Of a stretch of 64,000 bases of DNA, positions 37,339 through 50,388 are shown piece after piece (the stretch's first letter is position 1; each line of letters starts with the position of its first letter). The notes beneath the pieces are model-generated. The model was given only the letters and a program-made list of their open reading frames with translations, did not search any database and was not told where the DNA came from. A program made the position numbers and the translations under genes. Origin of the DNA: Vesta saturnalis (taxonomy: Eukaryota > Arthropoda > Insecta > Coleoptera > Lampyridae); assembly GCA_036346205.1 (NCBI GenBank), contig JARFJB010001671.1, forward strand, positions 170,001 through 234,000, given 5' to 3'.

Positions 37339-38322
37339 AGTTGTTGAAAATGTGCACCTCCAACTCTAATACAGGCATCTATTCTACGGCACATTGATTG
37401 GCAAACCCGTTCAGATATTCCAGCTGTGTCTAATTGTTTCACAGGATGCGACAATGCGGTTTCTTAATTCGTCTATAGTTTGCATTGGTGTCGTATAAAC
37501 TAACTGTTTGAAGTGAGCCTAAAGGAAAAAGCCAACGAATTTAAGTCGGGGGCCCTTGGGTGCCAGGGTTGAGTGCCTCAACCTATCCAGCGATTTTGGT
37601 AGATATAGCTCAAATACTCACGTGCAACTAAACTGAAATGGGGTGGAGCACCATCGTGCATAAAATACATTTGCAACCTTAATACCAATGGGATGTCTTC
37701 CAAAAGTACGGGCAATTCATCCTCAACAAAACGGCGGTAAATGTCTCCAGTAAGTGTCGGTGGTAAAAAAATGGGCCTATTAAGTGGTCTCCCACAATTC
37801 CGACCCATACATTAAGTGAAAACTACTGTTGATCACGGCCTTCTAATTTTGCTTCTAGTCCGCCCATACATTATTATTATGGAAGTTCATTATGGCTCAT
37901 TATCCGTGAATAGTACTTGTGCTAAAAATTGAGGATTTTCCCCAATTTTTTGTCGTATCCATCGACATAAATCTAATCTTAACGGAAAATCAGTCGGTAA
38001 AAGTGCCTGAACCCGTTGGATGTGATAAGGGTATAGAAAATTATTTTTTTAAATCCTGAAAATTGTAGATCGACTTGCGTTTAAGTCAATCTGTCTGGTA
38101 CTTGTTGTTGGAGTGTCCTCAATTTCATGAAGTACATCTTCCTCCAGTTGTCGGGTTATTGCTGTGCGGGTCGCCCGTTTCCTGCGGTAAGTTTTCGAAA
38201 ACTTTCAGTTTCGCTACGACATTGATGAAAACGGGTGAAAATAGTATGATAAGGAATCCATTACCGTTGGCAAGGCGATAAAAAAAATGCATATCACACA
38301 TTTCACTATTTGTGTAATTCAT
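37339..38322 (-). pseudogene. DUF4817 / mariner-type transposase, decayed
   Basis: The N-terminus MNYTNSEMCDMHFFYRLANGNG (38322 on) matches the DUF4817 start of the element 1 protein. The sequence then breaks down, with most of the helix-turn-helix domain lost. The clearest block (37808-37578) reads FSLNVWVGIVGDHLIGP in a neighbouring frame, then LLEDIPLVLRLQMYFMHDGAPPHFSLVAREYLS, with the second catalytic Asp intact in MHDGAPPHF. The C-terminus RRIDACIRVGGAHFQQLL ends at 37339. The segment with the third Asp was not read with confidence. Many stops and frame changes show that it is dead. Confidence 0.75.
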
Positions 38323-38386
38323 TTTCACAAGCAAGAATTGACAAATACACACTTTAAGTACTTATTAAAATGACACCCTTAAGCTA

Positions 38387-38640
38387 TTAATTTTTTGCTC
38401 GAAAACGAAGCAAGGTATCAAAAGAAGTAAAGAGACAAAAAAGTTGTATAATTAGCTTCTTACATTGTTTTGCCCTCAAATGTATTGTTAAAGTTGATTA
38501 GTAAATAACTAAAACGTTAAATTTCTATTTTTGTTTCTACGTCCCTTAGGAATGTGCATAGAAAAGGATATTAATTTTTTGCGCGAAAACGAAGCGAGAT
38601 ATCACAACAAGCAAAGAGACAAAAAAGTAATATTTTTAAT
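38387..38640 (+). repeat. ~184-bp tandem duplication within right TIR
   Basis: 'ttaattttttgctcgaaaac' at 38387 and 'ttaattttttgcgcgaaaac' at 38571 start two copies of the same segment, through 'agagacaaaaaagt' and on to 'tcgtataatta'-like sequence. The left TIR has only one copy. Confidence 0.75.
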
Positions 38641-38939
38641 CGTATAATTAGAAAAAATAGTGTAACCTAAGAAAAAGCAGTGGCGTCTCATATTTTTTCT
38701 GGAATAGGTAAAACAAATCAAATTGCGCCAGAAGACGTCTACCGTTTTTATAAACAAACATACCAAATTTCAGAAAGAACGGAATCAGGGTTCTCCAGCT
38801 ATTAGTAAAGAACTTGTATTTTCTCTAAATTTTAACACCCTGTATCTCCGAAACAAAGCATTTTCGGACATAGGTTCACAGGAACTTTCGTTCTTATTTT
38901 TGGTATGAAACTCCCCCTGATTTTGTGTGTTGTATTACG

Positions 38940-40115
38940 CGACATAGACTGATTAACAGCCTAAGGAAGAAAAGTCTGATTTTGGGAAGTCTTCGACTTT
39001 ATAAAATGGATTTAAAAGTAAGAATTTTTTAATCTATTTCTGAAAGTAGTAAAATTTAAACATTTGAAATCGTACGGTAGTGCATCATAAAATCTAATTG
39101 GGTAGTAATTTGTTCTAATTCGAGATTTTGTTAGTCGTAGAAAATTAAGTTGAAATTTTTCGTTGCTTCTTGTTGGATAATCATTGTTTTTGTTGTGTTT
39201 AATATATTCTTCTTCATTACTTTTTATGTATAGTAAGCACTGCAAGATATAAGTTGAGGGAACTGTTAAAATTTTTAATTTTTCAAATGTTATCTTTGCA
39301 ATTTTCTCTGTATTTTAAGTTGACTATCACTCTGATTCACATGACCCCATACTAGAATACCATATGAAATAATTGAATGAACAATAGCGTGATAAGCACG
39401 CAAAAGTGTTGATAAGGAAACATTATTTACGAAATTTCTCTTTGACAGACTCGCGTTAACAAAATCAGTGTGGTTCACCCACGATAGTTTGGTATCTAAG
39501 TATAAACCAAGAAACTTACGGGGTACTAAGTGTTTGCAAGGAACCAATCGCTCACAATTGATTGTGTTTTTCACATTTTGGAAATAGTGTCGAGATTATC
39601 ATGCATCTGAGAGAAAACAGTATCATCCGCAAAGAGAATAAATTTTGCTTTTGTGTCACAGAAAGGCAAGTCGTGTACGAACATGAGAAGTAGAATGGGG
39701 CCCCTAATACCGATCCCTGTGGTACCCCTAAACTAACCATAACTTTTTTAGGAATACAGTGTTGGTTAGAAACAAATTGAGAACGATTGTGCAGGTACGA
39801 TTTTATTAGGTTACTGCGATTGTAATCAAGACCGTAAAATTTTAGCTTTTCGATCAATATATCGTGACAAACGCAATCAAATGCCTTTGTGAGATCTAAG
39901 AATTGAGAGGGAGTAAATTTGGATTTTTCAAAGGATTCGCAGATGCAAGCTATTAAGTCATTAATTGCCAAAGTAGCCGACTGTTTTTGTCGATATCCAT
40001 ACTGGTGTTGATTAAGAAGTTTGTTTTTTTCGAGATATTCAACGAGTTGAGTTTTTAGAACTACCTCAAATATTTTTCCAAATAGAGGGATAATTGATAT
40101 ATTTATAGGGAACAA
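38940..40115 (-). pseudogene. Non-LTR retrotransposon RT, CR1/Jockey-like, 5'-truncated
   Basis: 40115-39552 encodes the RT core: IIPLFGKIFEVVLKTQLVEYL, QHQYGYRQKQSATLAINDL, motif A FLDLTKAFDCVCHD, and motif B GVPQGSVLG. A frame change follows, and motif C is then seen as ILFADDTVFS near 39610-39640. 39574-39290 carries the thumb (RKFLGLYLDTKLSWVNHTDF, then SIISYGILVWG). 39245-39012 carries the C-terminal region through NRLKNSYF. The endonuclease domain is missing, as expected from 5' truncation; the break is close to 40115. It ends close to element 2. Catalytic residues remain, but at least three frame changes disable it. Confidence 0.8.
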
Positions 40116-42115
40116 TGTTAATTCCTAGAAATCTCGTATTATTAACAAGTACATTATTTAGTGGTTGTCAAGAAAATAGATAAAATGGCAATGTGTAGAT
40201 CATATATGTTTACCTTCACAACTGTAACAAATTTTGAATTAACCATCGCGTTGCCACGAAAAAATAATAAAGGCATCTTATTGGTTTTAAAGTAGAGGTG
40301 TGAAACTTTCACTCTAAAAATTCGCTATATAACATCCAAAAAAATAATGTTCAATTGGTAAACATCACATGTAATGCAAATGTGGTTGCTTGAGGTAACG
40401 TCAAAGAACTGTATTTGGAATTTAACTTTATACATAAACCTTACTGTAAAAAACATGCCTACGTATTTATTAAATATTAGTAAAAATATAATAAACCAAT
40501 AATTGTGTTTTATTTAAATGCAAGAATATCGTACCTGTCGTCATGATAAAAGGAGCGGTGGAGGTGGTTGAAGCCCACTTCATTGAAAGCATAATACTCT
40601 CCATTTCTTACCTATGTGAAGAAGTCAATGCGCGTAGGGCAATGAACATTGGGCTAATAATCGTAATATGGCACCTTTAGGGGTCAATGAACTCTTGATT
40701 CTCTTCTTCTCTTTTCCAAGAACTGGTTCTTTCTTTAGATTTCTCGGCATTGTAATATAATACCCTTAGGGGTTGATAAACTTAGTAACACCGCGAAATA
40801 TGGAAGAAACCAATGACTTTGACACATTGCGCACTGAAAAATGAAAATCTCTGAAGTTTTTATTTTGATCATTTGTAATCTTATGCAGTAGATATGAATT
40901 GCTGAAATTATTATATCCTTACCTTGCTTTCCACGCCTAAGATTCAGACAGTAGTGATTAGTTTTGTATGTATAAATAAAAATGCGTATATAAAACGATT
41001 GCAGTAGTTTAAATATTTTTCAGATTTTAACAGTGTAGTTTCTTTTTCTGTTAATGATTTAATAAGTAATTTTTTGGTTTTCAATTAATCAGTTGAGATG
41101 CAACGTAATATTTACGGTCTTTTTGAGGGCACAATGTGGAAAACGGCGTTAGAGACCTAGATTCATGGTTGCACATACTCTGTAGTATGTTGGTATGAGT
41201 ATTTTTTTTAAAAACACGTTATGTAAAACCGCATTCCGTGTCATAGAATCTATTATTTTGTACTGCCGTGTGACGCTGAATACTAGTGGAGTTAAGAAAA
41301 TTATTCAAATGTTGTGCCACTAAATTAATGGAAAGAAACCACTGCGTAAGGTTACAGTTAAAGTTGAACGAGAATTTTAAGACCGGAGATGCTTTATTAG
41401 CTATGTGTTGAAGTAATTAACGATATGTTCAGGATTAAATAAATTAGTGAATTTAGGAAATCCTAACGTGAGATACCAAAACATAACAATATTCGATTAC
41501 GTTTTGTTACGAATTTTGTTTATACTCAGTCATTTGCGTTTCGGTGTACACACTACCTACTGCGTTTTTTTTGTGCTATTGAATTGGCACAAATAATTTA
41601 TTTATTAATATAGGTTATTTTGTAACAGTTTGAACGTCTAATTTGAATTGTGACCTAGACTCAAAGCACGTATAACGTATTATTGTATACAGGAGGTGTA
41701 ATTTAAATGTTACGATTCAGAAAAGTATGATTTAGTTTAGCGTTAGTGATTATTGCAGTATATTTTTGCAAACAGGTGTACTACATTTAATAATTAATTA
41801 TAATCCTAATTTTATTATAATGTATTACAGGAAATATGTATGATAAAGTATCTAGATATCCGGTGTATAAGTAATCGCTATATTATCGTAAATTAGTTCG
41901 AAAAATGATTCAACTCATTGGTTTCATAAGATATCGCAATTCTGAAGATTTTCCGATAGGAAGAAATAATTATTACCGTGCAGTAAAGCCATGACAAAAA
42001 CCTCCTGCGAAACCTCTTTGGGGTGGAATAGCCGCACAGGTAAACATTACTGCTCATTGTAAAGCCACGATGTGTTAAAGTTTCAAAGATTATTATTGCA
42101 GTATGCATTTCTATC
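40116..42115. other. Gene-free, includes an inverted minisatellite relative
   Basis: No coding region was recognised. At about 40600-40800 the reverse complement carries 'accagttcttgg', 'gaaatctaaag' and 'tatcaacccctaagggta', resembling the decayed minisatellite at 22555-23105. Confidence 0.5.
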
Positions 42116-42117
42116 AT

Positions 42118-42232
42118 ACACGCATACGCACACGCACACGCACACGCACACGCACACTCACACGCACACGCACACGCACACGCACACGCACACTCACACG
42201 CACACGCACACGCATACGTACACGCACGCACC
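42118..42232 (+). repeat. (CACACG)n simple repeat
   Basis: An imperfect hexamer repeat of ACGCAC type. The open frame at 41893-42231 rests largely on it and is not a gene. Confidence 0.95.
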
Positions 42233-42499
42233 TACATATACATCATGACCGAACTTGTCCAAACGTTGTAAAATGAGCTAATACGTCGATTTAGCGATAG
42301 TCAAAAAAAATTCGATTGCATAACCTTCTATACCTACATATGTATATGTAGATTGCTAAGTAAAAATACATTTTGCAATTCATATGTGTAATTCGTACAA
42401 CAAATTAAAACGTAATTCGTCTGTTAACAACAGAAAATGGTGTCGCTGCAAAAGGACGCGGATATCCGTACGCGCGAAAAAGCACGTATTTAAAATTGT

Positions 42500-43165
42500 C
42501 GCTTGGGTTTTTTTACATAAAAAAAACAATATGGCCGACTTCCGGTTTCACTGGAACGCAAAAGCTGAAAATTTAAATGGATCATTCTTTATATTTTTAC
42601 ATATTTGAATTCTAGGGCTTCAAATATATACAGTTCATCTGTCAACTCAGGCGCATTTTAATTTTATCCTTTGAATATTTTTTTAATTTTAGATCATTAT
42701 GACGTCATCTAAATTATAGATAATTGACGTACAATTACCCGCACAATATTATTTTGCCTAATAATTAATTTTTGTGAAGTTTGTTAACGATCAAATTTAA
42801 AAATTACGGTTTTTTAATTGAAACTCACTGTTACCAATAGAAACTTACATGGGTCACCCTGAATATTAAATAGCTCTTTCAAGTACTAGTAAGACCATAT
42901 GCATAGTAATTTTCTTAGTTCCTAAATAAAACAGTAATTTTTTATTTTCTGATTTTCATTAACACAACATGCTCCTGAAACCGACTCTGTCAAAGTAAAA
43001 CTGCGTTTGAGTTGACATTTGGCAGATGAACTGTATATATTTGAACCCGTAGAATCCAAACATGTAAAAATATATAGCTTGTTCCATTTACATTCTCAAC
43101 TTTTGTGTCATTTCTGATGAAACCGGAAGTCGGTCCCATTGTTTTTTATGTAAAACATCCCAAAC
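42500..43165. mobile_element. Foldback element, ~170-bp inverted arms
   Basis: The left arm (about 42508-42665) and right arm (about 42995-43160) share, in inverted order, 'gacttccggtttca', 'tatttttacat', 'aaatatatacagttcatctg' and the 'gtcaactca' region. The spacer of about 330 bp is A+T-rich. The outermost part of the right side runs to 'acagggta' and a (TA)n array, similar to the termini of the mariner-type elements. It is non-coding and fits a non-autonomous DNA transposon. Confidence 0.75.
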
Positions 43166-43226
43166 TGGCTCTAACATAACCCATGAAAACTTGAACAAAA
43201 TCTAGCGACCCGTTTAAAAGTTACAG

Positions 43227-43228
<2 letters not shown>

Positions 43229-43281
<53 letters not shown>
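43229..43281. repeat. (TA)n microsatellite
   Basis: A TA array at the right edge of the foldback region, preceded by 'acaggg'. Confidence 0.95.
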
Positions 43282-44019
<738 letters not shown>

Positions 44020-44020
<1 letters not shown>

Positions 44021-45880
44021 TAAACAAAATATAAATTAAAAAATAACAAAAAGGATTAAACATAAAAAAAGAAATAAAAAAAATTAAAAAAATATGACAA
44101 AAAATAATGAGAAAGCAATGGTCGCTACAACCGCATAAACTTTGAACACGCCAGTATTTTTACTGCCAGTCCTAAGCCTGGATGAAGCGTGAAGGAAAGT
44201 AACTAGGCACCCAATTTTACATGCGTCCAAATTCATGCGTATAAATTTCAGCGTCCGTTTGTCGCGCGTTCAAATATCCGCGTCCTTTTGTCGTACATTC
44301 ACACAAAATTACAATTATCCCATATGTTACGTTTAACATGATTTTTTGTTTTCTAAAAATGTCACTAAAATTTACAACTTCAGCCCCTTTTTAATAATAT
44401 ACGTTATAAACGTCAATAATTCACTTTGGAGCAATGCTGATTTACTTTGTTACATTCATCCAACTTTATACCAGACGTTTTCGGATGGTGTAATTTGCAA
44501 ACTTTTATCTTTTTTAAACTTCTTTTTAAAATTACAGGACATTATTTAAGACATTTAAAAGCACATTATACTGATATACACAACTACATTAATAGCTAAC
44601 AGATACACATAACGAGAAGGAAAGCCCTACCATTATAAGGTTATCCAAAATTACGCCAAAAAAATGTCTGATTAGTTCTGTACTATGATATTGCAGTATG
44701 AACGTTAAATGAAAAAGAAAAAATAAAAAGTAACGTTCAACACTGCTGATAGTATGATAAGACAGAACAGTATTAATTTCAGACACTAGAAATTGTTTAG
44801 TACTATTGCACATAATAGAAGTGGATGATTGGGGAATAATGTTAATGTTCGGGCGTGGACGATAGAAAATACTAGTATTACGCGAAAAAATACGGGGGTC
44901 ATGAAATGTAGAAGCGATAAGAGATATGGCCTTGAAGCAACTTAGAGGGAAAGACATCAACTATCGCTCTTGTCAGGTTCTTCTGATTCAAAATTATGAC
45001 AGCCACGACGGTTGATTATAGAAGTAACGTAGAAGCATGTGTTAGTATTGTAGGAGTAGCGTAAATAATGAGTTGCGCAGGGATTTTTTTTCTTGAGTAT
45101 AAGTTGTAAGTTTGTTGTAAAGGTTACGTCACTAGAATGTGTTGAGGTATCGTTTAGTGTTAAAAACAATAATATGTGTACTTAAAATGGACGTTTGAGT
45201 AGTTAGAGAATTTTTATTTCGAATAATTGATGTAAACTTGGACCCCAAAGTAGGGCGCTGGAGAATTCGTTCAATCGCCGTATTTGCTGTTTACAAAGCA
45301 CAACTTAAAATAATATCGGTTAATTTAATAATGTTTCAAAAATCAGAATAATATGTACCTTGAATATTTAACGTAAGGGTGAAAGATTGAATTTTCGTAA
45401 AAAAGGTTTGCTAGTATTGTATTTTAGTTAGGCTATAAGAACAATCCATTTTAATCACTACCTTTTTTGTGTTTTTGGTATAAGAGACTAGCTTAAGACG
45501 TAATTAAGATATTTTAATTACGTGTTTCTATCGCTTTATTGCGGAAGTCAATGTGTTTTTATAGTAATATTGAAAACTTGCTTTAATAGAGTTAATCATC
45601 CAATTCATTATTTTGTATTGTCTTCCCCAACAATTTTATTCTGCGGATTATTTAAAACAAATAGTCATTAAGTCTTGCAAGGCAGTAGTGCCTTATTAAA
45701 TTTCTTGTTATGTGTTTTTTTTACGATGGATCACAAACGTTCAGTGTAATCATTCTTCTGTTACTTTTGGCTACATTTGGAAATCTAGTTACCCATTTCG
45801 CACCTCCCCCCGTTCAATAACAAATTGATTAAAATTCGCTTTGTGTAAAGTACATACAATTACTTTTGTACTTTTTTTAT
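44020..45880. other. No recognised gene
   Basis: Minus-strand open frames at 44589-44960 and 44957-45169 are Ser/Phe-rich and lack recognised motifs. They may be relics of a retroelement, but I cannot support that. Confidence 0.35.
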
Positions 45881-45888
45881 TTCTTTGT

Positions 45889-45992
45889 GTGTGCGCGCGC
45901 GTGTGCGCGTGTACGCGTGCGCACGAGGCCGAGCGTATGGGCGTGCATGCGTGCGTGCGTGCGGGCGTGTGTGTGTGTGTGTGTGTGTGTGT
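45889..45992 (+). repeat. (GTGCGC)/(GT)n simple repeat
   Basis: An imperfect GTGCGC repeat ending in pure (GT)n. The open frame at 45885-46097 is low complexity over this part. Confidence 0.9.
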
Positions 45993-45999
45993 CTACTTC

Positions 46000-47263
46000 T
46001 GATCCCTTTTAGAGTTTTCAGGGGTCCTTCAAAGTTTCTTGATCCTCATTTTAAATTTGTTTTTTCTTTTAACACCATCTTCCACTTGAGCTGCTAGTAC
46101 TACTTTATCGTAAAATGGCTAGAGATCAAAAGCGTCCAATGGATAAATGGCTGATAATTCTGCAAGAAATTAACTACATAGAGATTCTTTCAAAGTTCAT
46201 CCCTATGTTATGGATCAATTTAGGTTAAATAACGACAAAAGATCCAGTTAATTGCACAACTTTACGGATTGCTACTTTTATTTTAATCATTAAACTGTTT
46301 GGTAAAGTAAATATTCCCTCTACTTTTACACAGTGAACACTAACAAAATCTGACAAGTATTGTTTGACATTTATAAGGTGGTTTATTACTTTTCGTTGAT
46401 TATTTGTCGTCTATTCTTCACTTTTTGGACGTTCGTTTGACTTTAATGGTTCGTCAATTATCGTCCTGCAGTAGAGAATGTTCAAATTTAAATAAAATTA
46501 TAAATAAGTTACGCTCTGAAACATAAATTAGATATTCTACAAAGCACAAACTCAACGAGGACGTGAGTATAATCACAATTTGATTATTAATTTATAATCA
46601 CTTTACAAGCTTACAAAACAATCGATACTCTTAATTGTACAATAACAACGTAATCTGTTTCAAAATTTATAACAAGATTGCTGTTAGATTTATACTCTTT
46701 GAAAAGTTAAAAAATAAAAGAAATCAAAACGAAAGGTTAAACTCTGAGCTAATAGAGTTCCTCAGGTTATACCCTTAGGGTACGCTCAGCCCTTATTGAA
46801 TTTTATTTTTAGATTTGTTTAAAAAAAAAATGAAATGTTTATTGGTTGTTTTAGGTAAATAGAAATCAATAAAATTCATAAATATTTAAACGAGTGGGTT
46901 TAAGAGTAGGCGTGCATTGTAGTTTATTGATACATAAATTGTTGTAATTGTAAAATCAAAGCAAATTGTACATAATAAACCTTACTGCTCCAATGTTGAT
47001 CTGGTGCAAAAAACTATAATTAAATAGTATCAATTAATCTTTTTTTAATGGTCCCTCCTTGTATAAACCTTTTTGTATACAAATCTGGTAGCAATTATAA
47101 TGTTGAGTTATATGGAAAGTGAGCCCTCTATCTATTTGAGTCTTTGTTTAGTCAAACGTAAAACGTCTTAGTTTTACGCGGGCAGGGAGTAAAATGAATG
47201 TGTAACGCCCGGTATTTTTTTTTAAGTGTGCTCATGCTTATGGTTAGTAGTTACTTATTTTAG
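46000..47263. other. No recognised gene
   Basis: A+T-rich sequence. A single 'cgcccggtatt' word near 47208 matches the Harbinger terminal repeat and may be a tiny relic of another copy. Confidence 0.4.

Positions 47264-47312
<49 letters not shown>
47264..47312. repeat. (TA)n array at LINE 3' end
   Basis: A TA run directly downstream (minus strand) of 'caatagtctacaataagt'-like 3' UTR sequence. It probably represents, or grew from, the LINE tail. Confidence 0.9.
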
Positions 47313-49120
47313 TTATTGTAGACTGTTCAAGAGTCCTTCTCCTCTTCAGCCCTGGTCATTCCCTTGTTGTTGGTCTTGCGCTGTTTTGTGTTATTGTATT
47401 GTGTACAATCATGAAGTGTGGCAATTTTTGGTAATAAAAAAAGAAAAAAAAAGGGCTTAAATTTAGTTGAATTTGAACTTTGAATAGTGTGTAGTTGGTT
47501 TTAAGTGTGCGTGTGGGTTAGTGTGGTGTGGTGTGCAGTGTGATTAATTAGGTCGTTGGCCGGTGTCATGCTGGGTCGTCATCGAATAGACGGGGGGATG
47601 CGGAGGGCATATGGGGTGTTATCGAGAGATTCTTCTACCTCCTCGGGGAGGTCGTCGAGGAGTTGTGTGAGAATTACGGGAGGATGTTTGAATTTTAATT
47701 TGTTTTTTTTCGAGGGAATTTGGGAAAGCGGTAGTTGTAGGGAGTGGTAAGGATTTCTTTGGTTGGGATAGTGTTACCGAAAATTCTTTTATAGGCGAAG
47801 TTTTCCTGAAGTTTTTGGGTACGGTTTGTGATTGGGGGTATATTGGCGTGGTGTAGGGTGAGGTCATTAGGGTACCTAATGGGTAACCTGTGTATCCGTC
47901 TAAAAATTCGGCGTTCACAGGAGGCGATTGAGGAAAGGTGATTGGGGTTAATGTTTGTGTATATAGGAGCTCGGAAATCCAAATTATATGTGTGTAGAAG
48001 TGTTTTGGGGTGACAACCTCTGATTCTACCCCGAAGGGCGCCCAGTGGGTTTGCGCGGTTTCTAATCCCGTTCAGTGTTCTTTTTTACATCGGGGAGCCA
48101 ATTGAGGGTTCTAGTGAAGAGGATTCCTAGGTAGGTGATTTCATCTTGGAGTGTGAGCCTTTCTTGGTTAAGGGTGAGGGAGACGTTTCTGGAGGCAAGA
48201 TTGGGGAACTTATCCTCTGCGTAATGAGGATGTCGGAAAAGGATTGTTTGGGTTTTGGTGGGAGTGACGGAGACTCTCCACTGGTTCGCCCAGTTAGACA
48301 AGTTCAGTAGGGTTTTTGATATGAGGCGGGAGGCCGTTTCGCTGTTCCGATTAACCGCCCAGAAAGCGGTGTCATCCGCGAATTGCGCAACGACTACTCC
48401 GGGTTGGGTAACTTCAGGAATGTCGGATGCAAAGATGGTGTAAAGGATAGGGGCTAAGTCAGAACCTTGTAGAACGTCTGCTGTAGGTTGAAAAGAATCG
48501 GAGAAGGTTTTGTCCACTTTGATCCGAACTGACCGATTGGTCAGGTACGAGAGTAGGAGTTTGGCGAAGGGGTCAGGTATGTTAAGGTTTCGGATCTTTT
48601 GCAGGAGACCGGCGTGCCAGACCCTGTCAAATGCTTGCTTAATGTTCAGAAACACAGCCAGACTGCATTGCTTGTGATTGAATGCTCTGGTGGTTTCTGT
48701 AAGTAGCTTCAACAAGGGATCGTGACACGTTCGGTTAGGACGGAAGCCCAATTGGCTGTTGGGAAGTAGGTCGTTGTATTCTAGGTGGTCCCTAAGTCAC
48801 TTGGCTAGGATCTGCTCAAAGCCTTTTCCGAGGCAGCTCAGGAGGGAGAGCGAGGTAAGATCGGCGTGGGGTTTAGGTATCATGACGGTGGAGGCCGATT
48901 ACCAGTCCGTCGGGAAGTTCCATAGGGTAAGGCATTTATTGTAAATAGTAGAAAGTAAACGGAGGGCTGGGTCGCGTAGGTGGCGGAGAATTTTACGGTT
49001 TAGGCCATCATGACCTGGGGCAGAATTTTTACCTTTTTTTGAAATATGGCCTGACCTGGTTGGGCGTGATAGGGGCGTAAAAAGGGCGCTCGTTATCGAG
49101 TAGACGCCCGGTATTATCAA
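47313..49120 (-). pseudogene. Jockey-like LINE ORF2, RT domain to 3' end
   Basis: 49120-48899 reads KKGKNSAPGHDGLNRKILRHL, the segment before the RT core. A short decayed stretch follows (MIPKPHADLTSL..., GFEQILAK, an in-frame stop). Then 48751-48062 is open: LGFRPNRTCHDPLLKLL, motif A FLNIKQAFDRVWH, motif B-like VLQGSDLAPILYT, and motif C VVAQFADDTAFWA. NPTK-like TPTKTQTILFRHPHYAEDKF, YLGILFTRTLNW and, after a frame change, YTNINPNHLSSIASCERRIFRRIHR (47982 on) complete the RT C-terminus. Motif A has Asn where the catalytic Asp should be (FLN instead of FLD), so this copy would be inactive even without its frame breaks. The endonuclease and ORF1 are absent. A 3' UTR of about 300 bp ends at (TA)n. 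Confidence 0.85.
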
Positions 49121-49341
49121 TGACGTTTAAAGAGACATTTAGTTAAATGACATTTACATTTAAATGTCAGTTAAAAATGACATGCGTATTATGAAACTTA
49201 TTAAATTGTGGTTTAAGTAAATGCCATTATATTAAATGTTGGCAATAGATTGTTTAGGGATATTTTAAATTTCCCCACCCACTCATAGAATTTCTAACGT
49301 CAAATTGATGCCATTCGTAAAACATTTTTCGGTGGTATAAT

Positions 49342-50328
49342 ATGAAACTTGAAATAGCGAAAAGAAGCAGAGGAAAGAATTTTAGTGACGAGGAGTCATT
49401 AGACCTGATCATTACTCTTGTGGAGCCGTTCAAATATATATTAGAAAATAAGGAAACAAATGGAATTATGAATAAAGAGAAGGTAATGAAATTTGTTGTA
49501 TTAGGTTATGTATCATGCTTTTTAATACCTATTTTTCTGATATTAACAGGCCACTTCATAGATTGAATTAACAAAAGAAAATTCAATATTGAACACCCCT
49601 TTAATCAACGAAGCACCTAGCAGCAGAGTGCAAAATATGAAAATTTAAAAAGTAGAGCAAAGAAATATGCTGCTGCCACGAGGCAGGAAATATATAAAAC
49701 TGGAGGAGGGTCATCTGGACCCAAACCAGACATCATCCTCGATAGACTCCTGCTATTCATTAATTAAAAAAAGCGTACGTCGTGAGGAAAATAATTTTTA
49801 TGGCGATTCTGCATTTATTGAAATGGATTGTTCCAAAATTGGTCTGACAGAACCTTCTACATCAACAAATGCAGTTATGGGATCTTTTGTGTTGGGTATA
49901 TTTGTATTTTATGTAATAACAACAATAATATTTATATTGATTTCAGATTCTGCTACATCAATTGCAGATCGATTGCAAAGGACAGACAGCAGATCAGAAG
50001 AGCAACAGGACGTATCAGTGGAGCCCCAGGATATGACCAGTAAAATTAATGTTAAAAAAGGTGTAAAATTTCCACAAAAAAAATAAAAACGAGCAGGGTA
50101 CTTGGTGATGAAGTTATTGCTGCAAAAGTTCGTTTTTGCGATCAAAGAACAAGACTGCTGCAATTAGAATGCGATCAAAAAACTATAGAAATTAAGTACA
50201 AGAACTTGCAAGCAGATCTTCTCGCTGCAGAACTTTCTGAGAAAAAAGAAACACCTACAATTCGATTGCAAACATTGCAAGAAGAATTAAAAGCAAAACA
50301 AATTGCTAACATGCTTCATTTAAATTAA
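49342..50328 (+). pseudogene. Myb/SANT-like DNA-binding protein of Harbinger, probably spliced
   Basis: Exon 1 starts MKLEIAKRSRGKNFSDEESLDLIITLV (49342), a Myb/SANT-like start. A T-rich intron is likely from gtaatg (49482) to aacag (49549). The next part in a different frame carries FNIEHPFNQRS, then AKYENLKSRAKKYAAATRQE (about 49635-49690) and GPKPDIILDRLL, the typical second half of the domain. In-frame stops at two places in this exon suggest decay or further splice choices. A second intron is plausible from about 49872 to ttgatttcag (49944). The C-terminus (about 50095-50326) is a Lys/Glu/Leu-rich coiled coil: VRFCDQRTRLLQLE, LQEELKAKQIANML. In active Harbingers this protein binds the transposase and the ends. 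The hydrophobic stretches in raw frames here are introns, not membrane segments. Confidence 0.6.
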
Positions 50329-50388
50329 GTTTTTTTTTGTTTATAGTAATAAAATTGAAATAAAATACTTTTTCATGAATTTTATAAT

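Larger units (their letters stand above)
36800..38930 (-). mobile_element. DUF4817-type mariner transposon with long TIRs (element 2)
   Basis: Terminal repeats lie at about 36806-37240 and 38460-38928. Both tips contain 'cagggggagtttcatacc', then 'aaaaataagaa' and 'gagatacagggtgttaaaat'. Inner TIR landmarks include 'atttctatttttgtttcta' and 'atgcac/gtgcat'. A decayed transposase on the minus strand lies between. The family is related to element 1 by its protein, but its terminal sequences differ apart from the shared 'gatacagggtgtt'. Confidence 0.8.

Noticed and set aside
44589..45169. Ser/Phe-rich minus-strand frames as a membrane or retroelement protein
   Set aside because: Hydrophobicity comes from T-rich codons; no conserved motif.
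46735..46800. Hairpin-like 'acccttagggt' as terminator or regulatory element
   Set aside because: Short palindrome in eukaryotic A+T-rich DNA with no adjacent gene.
49342..50086. Hydrophobic segments suggesting membrane proteins
   Set aside because: They coincide with T-rich introns with gt...ag borders inside the Harbinger Myb-like gene.
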